Assembly: GCA_001596155.1 (NCBI GenBank)
Contig: CP014771.1
Span: 558,001 to 622,000, forward strand
Origin: Hymenobacter psoromatis
Lineage (GTDB): Bacteria > Bacteroidota > Bacteroidia > Cytophagales > Hymenobacteraceae
Length of the DNA: 64,000 bases
Direction of reading: 5' to 3'
Shown here in pieces: positions 42,387 to 50,354 of this stretch. How positions within the stretch are numbered: position 1 is the stretch's first letter; each line of letters opens with the position of its first letter. Below the pieces are notes generated by a model. It was not told where the DNA came from, ran no database searches, and saw only the letters and a list, made by a program, of their open reading frames with translations. A program made the translations under genes and the position numbers.

Positions 42387-43028
42387 ATGACTTTATCAAT
42401 GAATGAGTTAGAACGCGATATTATTCGCGAAATTCTGAATATCGGCTTGGCGCGGGCGGCTGACAGCTTCGCTGTCATTGCCCAGGAGCGGGTAATGCTG
42501 GAAGTACCTAACTTGGACTTGCTGCCTAGCACCAGTATCATTGAGCGGGTGCGCGAATACCAAACGCGCTACGTAGCCATTCAGAGCGACATTCGGGGAG
42601 ATTTCAACGGCTCGACGTTTATGTTCTTTTCGGGGCAGCACATTCAGCGCCTCTCCCGCGTTTGCCTGCGCATGCAGGTGACGGACACTTTGCAGCTCAA
42701 CGAATTACAGGAGTCGCTGCTGTTAGAGATAAGCAATATCATTACGGGTGCCTTGGTAACGCAGCTGGCTAACATCCTGAAGGCCAATATTTACGGCGCT
42801 CCCCCAATGGCCCCCACCGGCGACCTGGCCACCGCGTTGCAAAGCCTGATGCCGGAACCCGAAGCTTTGCAGCCCCTTATTTTCTCCGTCATTACGCAGT
42901 TTTCGGATAAAGACAACTCGGTCGAATTGCCCCTCATGCTGTTTTTTGACCGGGCGACTTTCGAGAAGATTCTGGAAATAATTCGAACATACGATTTTTT
43001 AGGCAAAACCCAGTCGGCAGCTCAGTAG
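42387..43028 (+). CDS. cheC: CheC-like CheY phosphatase
   Basis: A 213-residue protein of the CheC/CheX/FliY family. Both active-site motifs of the form (D/S)-x3-E-x2-N are visible: D11-IIR-E15-IL-N18 and S110-LLL-E114-IS-N117. Two copies is the CheC arrangement and implies real phosphatase activity on phospho-CheY. There is no CheD gene in the window to stimulate it. It lies 72 bases after cheA and closes the cluster; an intrinsic-terminator-like hairpin follows at 43098-43130. No FliM/FliN-like C-terminal domain is present. Confidence 0.88.
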   Translation: MTLSMNELERDIIREILNIGLARAADSFAVIAQERVMLEVPNLDLLPSTSIIERVREYQTRYVAIQSDIRGDFNGSTFMFFSGQHIQRLSRVCLRMQVTDTLQLNELQESLLLEISNIITGALVTQLANILKANIYGAPPMAPTGDLATALQSLMPEPEALQPLIFSVITQFSDKDNSVELPLMLFFDRATFEKILEIIRTYDFLGKTQSAAQ

Positions 43029-43097
43029 TTAGATTTGCATTTGGTGCTAATTACTGCCCAAATAGCTGACTATCAGCACATTTTTTAATTTTTCACG

Positions 43098-43130
43098 CCA
43101 CCAAGCGCAAGGCGCTTGGTGTTCTTTTTT
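43098..43130 (+). terminator. terminator-like hairpin abutting the arginase-family start
   Basis: CACCAAGCGC (43098-43107) pairs perfectly with GCGCTTGGTG (43111-43120 within a base), followed by a T-rich run to about 43130. It looks like the terminator of the cheC transcript, but the next gene begins at the GTG 43134, so it could also attenuate read-through into that gene. Confidence 0.7.
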
Positions 43131-43133
43131 ACC

Positions 43134-44246
43134 GTGTCTGAATCAACTCTCGCGCAAAAGATTGCCAACTTTGACCCCAACGCGCTCGGCGATGCCGCCG
43201 GCGGCCTGTTTGGCCTGCCCTTCACTTCGGAAGAGGCCCAGGTAGTAGTCGTGCCCGTGCCGTGGGAAGTAACCGTTAGCTACCGCGCCGGAACGGCGCA
43301 GGGCCCCGAAGCCATCCGCGCGGCGTCGCTGCAAGTGGACCTCTACGACCCCGACCTGCCCGAAGCCTGGAAGCTGGGCCTGGCGATGGAAGAGGAAGAC
43401 GAGGCTATTGCCCAAACCAGCCGCGAACTCCGCCCCATTGCCGCTGATTACATCGGCTGGCTCGAAGCCGGGCAGCCCCAGGAGGGGGCGAGCACCCACG
43501 GCGCCGTACCGGCCCGCCTCACGGCCGAGGGCGACAAGCTGATTCAGTGGCTGAAGAACAAAACCGGCGCTCTGCTCGACGCGGGCAAGGCCGTAGCCGT
43601 GCTCGGCGGCGACCACAGCACCCCGCTGGGTTTCCTGCACGCGCTGGCCGAGCGCCACCCCGACGGCTTCGGCATCCTGCAGATTGACGCGCACTGCGAC
43701 CTGCGCCCGGCCTACGAGGGTTTTCAATACTCGCACGCCAGCATTATGTATAATGCTTTGCAACTGCCGGCAGTGAAAAAGCTGGTGCAGGTAGGCATTC
43801 GCGACATGTGCCAGCAGGAGGCTGACCTCATCGAACATTCGGTGGGTAGGGTGGCCTTGTTTGGCCAGCGCTTCATGAGCGAGGAGAAATTCGCTAAGAA
43901 ATCCTGGAAGAAGGTATGCGGTAAAATAATTGCCCAACTGCCTCAGAAAGTGTACATTAGCTTCGACATCGACGGCCTGGACCCCAAGCTATGCCCCGGC
44001 ACCGGCACGCCCGTGCCCGGCGGCCTGGAATTTGACGAGGCCACCTACCTGCTACGCATGATAGTGCGGTCAGGTCGCACGATTATTGGCCTGGACCTCA
44101 ACGAGGTAGCTCCCGGCGATACGGAGTGGAATGCTATCGTGGGCGCGCGCCTGCTCTTTCAGCTCTGCAACTGGATGGCCGTATCGCAAGGCCGCCTTGT
44201 GGCCAAAGGCGTGGAAGCAATCGAGGAAAAGAGCACTAAAAAGTAA
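43134..44246 (+). CDS. arginase/agmatinase family ureohydrolase
   Basis: The GTG at 43134 (SESTLAQKIANFDPNALG) is chosen; an upstream TTG lies inside the hairpin. The 370 residues carry the ureohydrolase metal motifs GGDHST, DAHCDLR and SFDIDGLDP, with an SHASIMYN substrate segment and VGIRDMC. This supports a binuclear manganese enzyme that releases urea from a guanidino compound. The protein is longer than agmatinase, with an insertion near 90-130 (IGWLEAGQPQEGAST). The substrate (arginine, agmatine, formiminoglutamate or other) cannot be fixed. It follows the chemosensory cluster but a terminator separates them. Confidence 0.9.
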   Translation: MSESTLAQKIANFDPNALGDAAGGLFGLPFTSEEAQVVVVPVPWEVTVSYRAGTAQGPEAIRAASLQVDLYDPDLPEAWKLGLAMEEEDEAIAQTSRELRPIAADYIGWLEAGQPQEGASTHGAVPARLTAEGDKLIQWLKNKTGALLDAGKAVAVLGGDHSTPLGFLHALAERHPDGFGILQIDAHCDLRPAYEGFQYSHASIMYNALQLPAVKKLVQVGIRDMCQQEADLIEHSVGRVALFGQRFMSEEKFAKKSWKKVCGKIIAQLPQKVYISFDIDGLDPKLCPGTGTPVPGGLEFDEATYLLRMIVRSGRTIIGLDLNEVAPGDTEWNAIVGARLLFQLCNWMAVSQGRLVAKGVEAIEEKSTKK

Positions 44247-44316
44247 GACGTAAACTGCTTTTTCAGGTGTCGGTAACAGCAGGTCGGCAAATAGAGCTTA
44301 TTTAGGGGTTCGTTGG

Positions 44317-44354
44317 GCAAAGTAGATACGCAAAATTTTGCGTATCTACTTTGC
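44317..44354. repeat. 38-bp perfect palindrome without loop
   Basis: Positions 44317-44335 and 44336-44354 are exact reverse complements (GCAAAGTAGATACGCAAAA and its complement). It lies in the 216-base gap between the arginase-family gene and the FCP1-like gene. A weaker imperfect repeat with GAGGTAGAG / CTCTACCTC follows at about 44380-44435. Confidence 0.92.
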
Positions 44355-44462
44355 TTAGACTGCTTTATTGCGCGACTAGTGTGAGGTAGAGCACCCGATG
44401 AGACTCTAACTATTGCGTCTCTACCTCGTGTACACGGACCTGAAATTTGCTGTAAAAGCGGT

Positions 44463-45038
44463 TTATACTACTTCATCCCGCCAATATCTTTTTTCGATAG
44501 TTCGGACGTTTTTAACTGCTCGTAAAGACAGCAAATAAGTAGCGAGGTAAAACAGCTCTTGGTCATCGCGTTCGCCCAAGAGTGGCTTAATGTAAATGGC
44601 GTTGCCATAGTGTTGGCTGACTTTTTCTGGTGTGTCATCCACTATAAGCATCTTCTTTAAGTCAAACCTGCGGCGCGTTACCTTCCTGAGCCGCTTGGCA
44701 AACTCGTATTTGCCAGCGTAGTCCAAACTAAGAAACCCTTGCTCATCTACTTCGGAGAGGCGAAACCGCGTGCAACGGGAACGCCCCCACACAAAAGCTA
44801 ATTTGAGGTGGGTAGGAAATACCTGCCTCACAACTGCTTGCACATAGTCATCGCTGGCCGACGACCAGACCGCTAAGTCGAAATGCTTATCGCATTGCGT
44901 AAGAAAGGTAACTAAACCTGGGCGTTGATAAATAAAATACTGGTAAATCTGAAAATCAAAGTCCTCCCTAATTCGATTCGCTGTTGCATGAATCAATGTT
45001 TCGTCGAGGTCAAGAATAAGTAAGGGCTTCTCGTTCAT
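44463..45038 (-). CDS. FCP1/SCP-like (NIF-type) HAD phosphatase
   Basis: A 191-residue protein with the DxDxT motif LILDLDETLIHA (7-18) of the FCP1/SCP CTD-phosphatase family, then RPGLVTFLTQCDKHFDLAVWSSASDDYVQAV (motif II) and MLIVDDTPEKV (motif III/IV). These enzymes dephosphorylate RNA polymerase II tails in eukaryotes; bacterial relatives have unknown substrates. Base composition is more AT-rich than the surroundings, and palindromes lie on both sides (44317-44354 and 45038-45210), so the gene looks recently acquired. The start codon lies directly at the left end of the second palindrome. Confidence 0.85.
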   Translation of the reverse strand: MNEKPLLILDLDETLIHATANRIREDFDFQIYQYFIYQRPGLVTFLTQCDKHFDLAVWSSASDDYVQAVVRQVFPTHLKLAFVWGRSRCTRFRLSEVDEQGFLSLDYAGKYEFAKRLRKVTRRRFDLKKMLIVDDTPEKVSQHYGNAIYIKPLLGERDDQELFYLATYLLSLRAVKNVRTIEKRYWRDEVV

Positions 45039-45210
45039 AAGTACCCGTTGGTAAATACTTTATGTTAAATCAGACGGTCATGCTGAGCTTGTCGAAGCAT
45101 CTCTACTGCGTAACTAACTCTAAACGTTGAGATTACTCTCGTGGTAGAGATGCTTCGACAAGCTCAGCATGACGTTCTTTTATAGCAAACTAACTAGCAA
45201 CGGGTACTTA
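45038..45210. repeat. nested palindromes at the start of the FCP1-like gene
   Basis: Outer arms TAAGTACCCGTTG (45038-45050) and its complement (45198-45210) enclose an inner palindrome with 29-base arms (45077-45105 and 45145-45173). The inner one matches the GATGCTTC family at 2904-2996, including the loop GTAACTAACTCTAAACGTTGAG. No target duplication is obvious at the outer ends. Confidence 0.85.
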
Positions 45211-45225
45211 CTGTAATTATAGGCA

Positions 45226-46221
45226 TTACCCCATCTCCTCCAGCACCTTTTCTACCCAGCCCTTCCCCCATTCTTCCAGCTCCTGGGCGCTCCACAGCTG
45301 CGGGTAGAAGATGCGGCGCTGGAACTTGGGTGGCAGGTAGTTGCGCCAGTTGGTGCCGCCGGTGGCGGGCACGTCGGTGGGGTCGCGCTGGAGGTAGCGC
45401 ACCGCCGACTTATAGTGCATCAGCGGCCAATTGACGTTCACGTTCACGTCGAGCTGCTTGAGGGCGCGCAGCAGGCGCGGGTGGCGGCGCTGGTCCTCGG
45501 GCAGGCGCTGCACCACGGCCCAGACGTTGCGGTGCTCAAAGTGGCGGGCGTGGGCCACGAGCTGGCCGGTATACTTGCGCTCAAACTCCACGAGAGTCAG
45601 GGCTTTAGCGCCGGTTTCTTCCACCGTGGCACCGGCCTGCCAGTAGATGCAGCCCATGAATTCTTCGTGGGTAGGGGCGTCGCCGAGCAGGCGGCGCTTC
45701 TCGGCGGGCACCAGGTTTTCGAGGGCCGTGCTGGCAAGTTCAATGAAGCGGTACTGCACGCTCTGGAAGCCCGAGGCGGGCATCAGGCTCATTCGAAATT
45801 GCAGAAACTGCTCCTTGTCCATCCCGTCCACCATCACGTCGAACGAGTCGATGAGATTCTCAAAATAGCGGTTCACGCGGCCCAGGCGCAGCACCACTTC
45901 GCCCAGCGTGGGCTCCTGCAAGTTGCCCAACTGCTCATACTCATGCAGGCAGAGCTTGAAATACAGCTCCGTAATCTGGTGGTAGATGATAAATATCTTC
46001 TCGTCCGGAAATTTGGTGAGCGGCCGTTGCAGGCTCAGCAGCGTATCCAGTTCGATATAGTCCCAATAGTTCACGTAATCAGCGTGATACAGGCCTTCGA
46101 GGTAGGCGGCCAGGTCCTGGTTGTCGGCCGCGTAGCGGGCTTGCAAACGACGCAGCTGGGCCAGCACGGCGGGCGAAAATTCGGCTTCGGGCGCGGCGGG
46201 GGGGGTAGGCGAGGGGGCCAT
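45226..46221 (-). CDS. kynA: tryptophan 2,3-dioxygenase
   Basis: A 331-residue heme dioxygenase of the TDO family. Landmarks are KIFIIYHQITELYFKLCLHE (which carries the distal histidine), SGFQSVQYRFIE, and the C-terminal ATGGTNWRNYLPPKFQRR with the substrate-ammonium-binding TGGT. It opens the indole ring of tryptophan to N-formylkynurenine. No other kynurenine-pathway gene is in the window. The N-terminal 25 residues (proline and alanine rich) are a non-conserved extension. The annotated ATG is the only reasonable start. Confidence 0.92.
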   Translation of the reverse strand: MAPSPTPPAAPEAEFSPAVLAQLRRLQARYAADNQDLAAYLEGLYHADYVNYWDYIELDTLLSLQRPLTKFPDEKIFIIYHQITELYFKLCLHEYEQLGNLQEPTLGEVVLRLGRVNRYFENLIDSFDVMVDGMDKEQFLQFRMSLMPASGFQSVQYRFIELASTALENLVPAEKRRLLGDAPTHEEFMGCIYWQAGATVEETGAKALTLVEFERKYTGQLVAHARHFEHRNVWAVVQRLPEDQRRHPRLLRALKQLDVNVNVNWPLMHYKSAVRYLQRDPTDVPATGGTNWRNYLPPKFQRRIFYPQLWSAQELEEWGKGWVEKVLEEMG

Positions 46222-46368
46222 CGGCGGGAGGTGGTGAACGGGGCAAATATCGGCAGGACCGGCCGGGCGCGGGCCAACGGCGGCCAGGCGCTACTTTTGG
46301 GGGCTATATCTGTCCTTGTGCTCGCAACAACACTAACTCACTAATCCACCTTTCACCACTCCCCGCCC

Positions 46369-47046
46369 GTGGCCGAAAAATCCAGCATTTTTGATATGAT
46401 TGGCCCGGTGATGATTGGCCCCAGCTCGTCGCACACCGCCGGGGTAGTGCGCATTGCGCGGGCCGCCATCCGCATGCTGGGCGCGGTGCCCACCGAGGCC
46501 GTTATTACCTTTTACAACTCGTTTGCCCGCACCTACGAGGGCCACGGCTCGGACCGCGCCATCGTGGCCGGGCTGCTCGGCTACGCCCCCGACGATGTGC
46601 GCATTCGCACGGCCTTCGACCACGCGGCCGAGGCGGGGCTGGCATACACCTTTCAGAGCGTGGGCAATGCTTCGACGCTGCATCCAAACACGATTAAGCT
46701 GAATCTGACCGGCCCCGACGGCCACCGCGTGGAGGTCATTGGCCAGAGCCGGGGCGGTGGCGTTATCCGCATTGTGGAGGTCGATGGCTTTAGCTGCGAC
46801 TTTTCGGGGTCGCTGCACACGCTCATCGTGGATGCCCAGGATGTGCCGGGCTCCATTGCGTTCATCGCCTCCGTTATCGCCCACGACGACTGCAACATTG
46901 CCACTATGTTCGTGTCGCGCAAGGGTAAGCGCGATGCCGCCCGGCAGTTTATTGAAATAGATAGTGCCATTAAAGAGCTGACCCTGGCCTACTTGCGCCA
47001 CCTGAGCTGGGTGCAGCGCATCACCTACATTCCGACACTGGAGTAA
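46369..47046 (+). CDS. sdaAB: L-serine ammonia-lyase, beta subunit
   Basis: The start is GTG (46369), followed by AEKSSIFDMIGPVMIGPSSSHTAG, the diagnostic start of serine dehydratase beta subunits. It is a 225-residue protein with the SDH-beta domain (FYNSFARTYEGHGSDRAIVAGLLG) and a C-terminal ACT domain from about 150 (VPGSIAFIASVIAHDDCNIATMFVSRK). The iron-sulfur catalytic alpha subunit (sdaAA) is required for activity but is not adjacent; the next gene is a TolC homologue. A TACTTTTG motif (46292-46299) could be the -7 box. Confidence 0.94.
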   Translation: MAEKSSIFDMIGPVMIGPSSSHTAGVVRIARAAIRMLGAVPTEAVITFYNSFARTYEGHGSDRAIVAGLLGYAPDDVRIRTAFDHAAEAGLAYTFQSVGNASTLHPNTIKLNLTGPDGHRVEVIGQSRGGGVIRIVEVDGFSCDFSGSLHTLIVDAQDVPGSIAFIASVIAHDDCNIATMFVSRKGKRDAARQFIEIDSAIKELTLAYLRHLSWVQRITYIPTLE

Positions 47047-47226
47047 GCAGCCCTATTTTCGCCGGCTGATAGAGGTGAAAAACCGGTGAAGCCTGGTAAT
47101 GAGCTGCATTCGCCGCCGATACTACCCCCCCCGCAGCGGCTGCCCGGCCGGCAAAAATATTTGCTGGCCCGTTGCGTTTTCGCAGTGTCGGGTCTTTGTT
47201 TGTAAATACGTTAGCTCTTCCTTTCT

Positions 47227-48771
47227 ATGACTGCACCAAGTACCCGCCTGCTACGCGCCACCCTGGGGCTGGCGAGCCTGCTGGCCGCCGGGCCACTGGC
47301 GGCCCAAACCCAGCAAGACGCGCGCCCGGCCTCACCGCCCGCCGCGGCGCTCAATTCGCCGGCGGCCGCTGCTACCGGAACCTGGACGCTCCGGCGCACC
47401 GTGGACTACGCCCTGGACCACAACCTGGACGTGCGCCTTAACCGCCTCACGGCCCAGGGCAATGCCCAGATACTGCGCCAGAGCAAGGCCGCGCTGCTGC
47501 CTACCATCAACCTGAATGCCACCCAGGGCTGGAACTTCGGTACCTACGTGAACCCGGTAACGTCGCAGTTTCAGAACGCGACGACGCGCTCCAATAACTT
47601 TTCCGGTCAGGGTCAATTAATTATTTTTCAAGGCTTTATCCTGCGAAATACTATCCGGCGCAACACGCTCGACTACGATGCCAGCGTGCAGGATATTGAA
47701 AAAGCCCGCAATGACCTGAGTCTCAACGTGGCTTCGCAGTTTCTGCAATTGGTGCTGGCGCAGGAGTTGGTGCGCGCCAACCAGCTATACGTAGATAATT
47801 CTCAGGCCCAGATTGCGCGCTCGAAGCTGCTGCTCAAGGCCGGTAGTATTCCGGAGAGTACACTACTCGATAATCAGTCGCAGCTCGCTACCAACGAGCT
47901 GAACGTGGTGACGTCGCAGAACCAGGCCAATCTGGCTCGCCTGGCGCTGCTGCAACTGCTCAACATCGACCCGGCCACGGCTCGGGATTTCGAGATTGAG
48001 GTACCCGCGCTGCCCGACCCTGACCAGGAAGCGCCCTATACGCTGGACCTGAACGCGGTGTATCAGCAGGCCACCGGCACGAGACCCGAAATCCAGGCCG
48101 CCGACCTGCGCGTGCAGAGCGCCCGCCGCAGCGTGGACATCGCCCGCGGCAGCTACTACCCCCGTTTGTTTCTCAACGGCTCGCTCTCCACGCTGTATTC
48201 GTCGTCGCAATCGTCGCGCATCTTCACCGGCGACTCCACGGCCGCCCAGTACGTGCCGGTGTTGCAGCGCGCGTCGAGCGGGGCCATCGTGCCTACCAGC
48301 TACGTAGTTACGACCGGCCGGCAGCCTAACTATGAGGTGCTGCCAGCGCGCTTTGTTGACCAGCTGAGCAACAACTACGGCAAAGCCATCCAGTTTGGCC
48401 TGTCGATTCCGATTCTCAATGGCTTGCAGGTGCGCACGGGCGTGCAGCGCGCCCTTATCAACGAGCAGGTCGTCGGGGTGCGCGCCGAGCAGGCCCGCCT
48501 CACGCTGCGCCAGGGCATTGAGCAGGCATATGCCGACGCCCGCGCCGCGCAGTTGCAATATGCAGCTGCCACGCGCCAGGTATCGGCCCTCACGCTCACG
48601 CAGCGCAACTCGGAAATCCGCTTCAATAACGGCCTGCTCAGCGGCACCGAGTTTAACATTGCCCAAAATAACCTCAACTTTGCCGTCTCTAATCAGCTGC
48701 AAGCCAAATACACCTTTATCTTCCGGCGCAAGGTGCTCGATTTTTATCAGGGCATTCCGCTGGGGCTGTAA
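47227..48771 (+). CDS. TolC-family outer-membrane efflux protein
   Basis: A 514-residue exported protein (signal peptide MTAPSTRLLRATLGLASLLAAGPLAAQ). Two long coiled-coil OEP repeats follow: TLRRTVDYALDHNLDVRLNRL ... SKAALLPTINL, and later RPEIQAADLRVQSARRSVDIARGSYYPRLFL, with a LSIPILNGLQVRTGVQRA motif. This forms the outer-membrane channel of a tripartite pump. Its partner adaptor is encoded 117 bases downstream, but no inner-membrane pump gene is present in the window. A palindrome (48774-48874) lies between channel and adaptor genes. Confidence 0.92.
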   Translation: MTAPSTRLLRATLGLASLLAAGPLAAQTQQDARPASPPAAALNSPAAAATGTWTLRRTVDYALDHNLDVRLNRLTAQGNAQILRQSKAALLPTINLNATQGWNFGTYVNPVTSQFQNATTRSNNFSGQGQLIIFQGFILRNTIRRNTLDYDASVQDIEKARNDLSLNVASQFLQLVLAQELVRANQLYVDNSQAQIARSKLLLKAGSIPESTLLDNQSQLATNELNVVTSQNQANLARLALLQLLNIDPATARDFEIEVPALPDPDQEAPYTLDLNAVYQQATGTRPEIQAADLRVQSARRSVDIARGSYYPRLFLNGSLSTLYSSSQSSRIFTGDSTAAQYVPVLQRASSGAIVPTSYVVTTGRQPNYEVLPARFVDQLSNNYGKAIQFGLSIPILNGLQVRTGVQRALINEQVVGVRAEQARLTLRQGIEQAYADARAAQLQYAAATRQVSALTLTQRNSEIRFNNGLLSGTEFNIAQNNLNFAVSNQLQAKYTFIFRRKVLDFYQGIPLGL

Positions 48772-48773
48772 CT

Positions 48774-48874
48774 CAAAAATCGGTTGTCATTGCGAGCAAC
48801 GCGAAGCAATCGCCCCAAAGCAAGTCGTGCGGTTGTCATTGCTTCGCGTTGCTCGCAATGACAACCGATTTTTG
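48774..48874. repeat. TCATTGCGAG family palindrome between tolC and adaptor genes
   Basis: Arms 48774-48809 and 48839-48874 are complementary over 36 bases. They share the core GTTGTCATTGCGAGCAACGCGAAG with the solo and MITE hairpins. It lies 2 bases after the tolC-like stop and 13 before the adaptor ATG, i.e. inside the presumed operon. Confidence 0.9.
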
Positions 48875-48887
48875 ACTCTTTTTTTAT

Positions 48888-50279
48888 ATGAAAAATAACC
48901 GCATACTGTACATTCTGGCCGCCGTGGTAATCGTGCTCATCGGGGGCTTCGCGCTGGCCAAAAAAATGGGCTGGGTTGGCAAGCCCACGGGAGCCGAGGT
49001 GACGATGGCCGTGGCCGGACCGGCTACCATTGTGGAGAAAGTGAGCGCCTCGGGCAAAGTGCAGCCCGAAACCGAAGTGAAAATCTCGCCCGACGTGTCG
49101 GGCGAAATCACGGAGCTGTACGTGCATGAGGGCGACTCGGTGAAGAAAGGCCAGCTGCTGCTGCGCATTCGGCCCGACAACTACGTGGCGATGGTGAGCC
49201 AGCAAAGCGCCGCCGTGGGCACCCAGCGCGCCAACGTGGGCCAGGCCCAGGCCCAACTGGAGCAGCAAGCCGCCAACGCCAAGCAAACCGAGCTCACCTA
49301 CCGTCGCCAGGCTTCGCTGTATAAGCAAAAAGTCATTTCGCAGTCGGACTACGAGGCGGCGCAGGCCGCGTATAATGCCTCACAGGAGCAGTTAAAGGCC
49401 ATTCGGGCGCAGATAACGGCCGCCCAGAGCACCGTGCGCAGCGCCCAGGCCGGCTTGCAGGAAGCCCAGAAAAACCTCAACAAAACCACCATCTACGCGC
49501 CCGTGAGCGGCACCGTGAGCAAGCTCAACGTGAAAAAAGGTGAGCGCGTGGTGGGCACCACCCAGATGGCGGGCACCGAAATTATGCGCATTGCCAACCT
49601 CAACAACATGGAGGTGCGGGTGAGCGTGAATGAGAACGACATCATCCGGGTGCAGCTCGGCGATTCGGCCGACGTGGAAGTGGATTCCTATACCACGCAG
49701 AATGAGAAGTTTAAGGGCATCGTGACGGCCATTGCCAACACGGCCAAGGACGCGCTCACCGCCGAGGCCGTGACCGAGTTTGAGGTGCGCGTGCGCCTGC
49801 TGCCCGCCAGCTACCAGCACCTCGTAAAAACCGGCCCCAACGGCCACTCCACCGTGCCCTTCCGGCCGGGCATGACGGCCTCGGTCGATATCATTGCGGA
49901 GCGCAAAAGCAACGTGCTGAGCGTGCCCCTGGCCGCCGTAACCACGCGCTCCGACTCGGCCGCCGTGCGCAAAGACGCGCAGAAGGTAGAAGGCGCCGAC
50001 GCCCGCGCCCAGGTAGTGGACCAAAGCGGGGCCGCGCCCAAGGCGAAGATTGAGGAGGTGGTATTCGTAATAAAAGATGGCAAAGCCGTGCTGACGCCCG
50101 TGAAAACGGGCATCAGCGATTTCCAGAACATCGAGATTCTGAGTGGCCTCACGGCGGGCACGCAGGTGGTGAGCGGGCCATTCCGGGCCGTGTCGAAGAC
50201 GCTGAAAGACGGCACTGCCGTGCTCGTGAAAGACGCCGCCAGCCTCAGCAAAGACGCTCTGGCCGATAATGGCAAGTAG
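48888..50279 (+). CDS. efflux periplasmic adaptor (HlyD/MacA-like)
   Basis: A 463-residue membrane-fusion protein. One N-terminal helix (ILYILAAVVIVLIGGFALA), then a split lipoyl domain (SGKVQPETEVKISPDVSGEITELYVHEGDSVKKGQLLLRI), an alpha-helical hairpin (about 105-195) and the second lipoyl half (IYAPVSGTVSKLNVKKGERVVG). A beta-barrel follows (MEVRVSVNENDIIRVQLGDSADVEVD) and a membrane-proximal domain. It resembles MacA-type adaptors that serve ABC pumps. No permease or ABC gene follows; a terminator does. The pump partner must be encoded elsewhere. Confidence 0.93.
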   Translation: MKNNRILYILAAVVIVLIGGFALAKKMGWVGKPTGAEVTMAVAGPATIVEKVSASGKVQPETEVKISPDVSGEITELYVHEGDSVKKGQLLLRIRPDNYVAMVSQQSAAVGTQRANVGQAQAQLEQQAANAKQTELTYRRQASLYKQKVISQSDYEAAQAAYNASQEQLKAIRAQITAAQSTVRSAQAGLQEAQKNLNKTTIYAPVSGTVSKLNVKKGERVVGTTQMAGTEIMRIANLNNMEVRVSVNENDIIRVQLGDSADVEVDSYTTQNEKFKGIVTAIANTAKDALTAEAVTEFEVRVRLLPASYQHLVKTGPNGHSTVPFRPGMTASVDIIAERKSNVLSVPLAAVTTRSDSAAVRKDAQKVEGADARAQVVDQSGAAPKAKIEEVVFVIKDGKAVLTPVKTGISDFQNIEILSGLTAGTQVVSGPFRAVSKTLKDGTAVLVKDAASLSKDALADNGK

Positions 50280-50309
50280 GCGGCGCGCCCTACCCCCTCC
50301 GTTTTGCGT

Positions 50310-50344
50310 AAGAGCGGGCTAGCATAAACTGGCCCGCTCTTTTC
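50310..50344 (+). terminator. intrinsic terminator after the adaptor gene
   Basis: AAGAGCGGGC (50310-50319) pairs with GCCCGCTCTT (50332-50341), followed by TTCTTT. It ends the efflux transcript 30 bases after the adaptor stop. Confidence 0.85.
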
Positions 50345-50354
50345 TTTGTGGTCT

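Noticed and set aside
48774..48874. TCATTGCGAG palindrome here as a third copy of the MITE
   Set aside because: It lacks the TAGGACTTACGCA ends, and only a 3-base direct repeat could be seen at its flanks, which is not significant.
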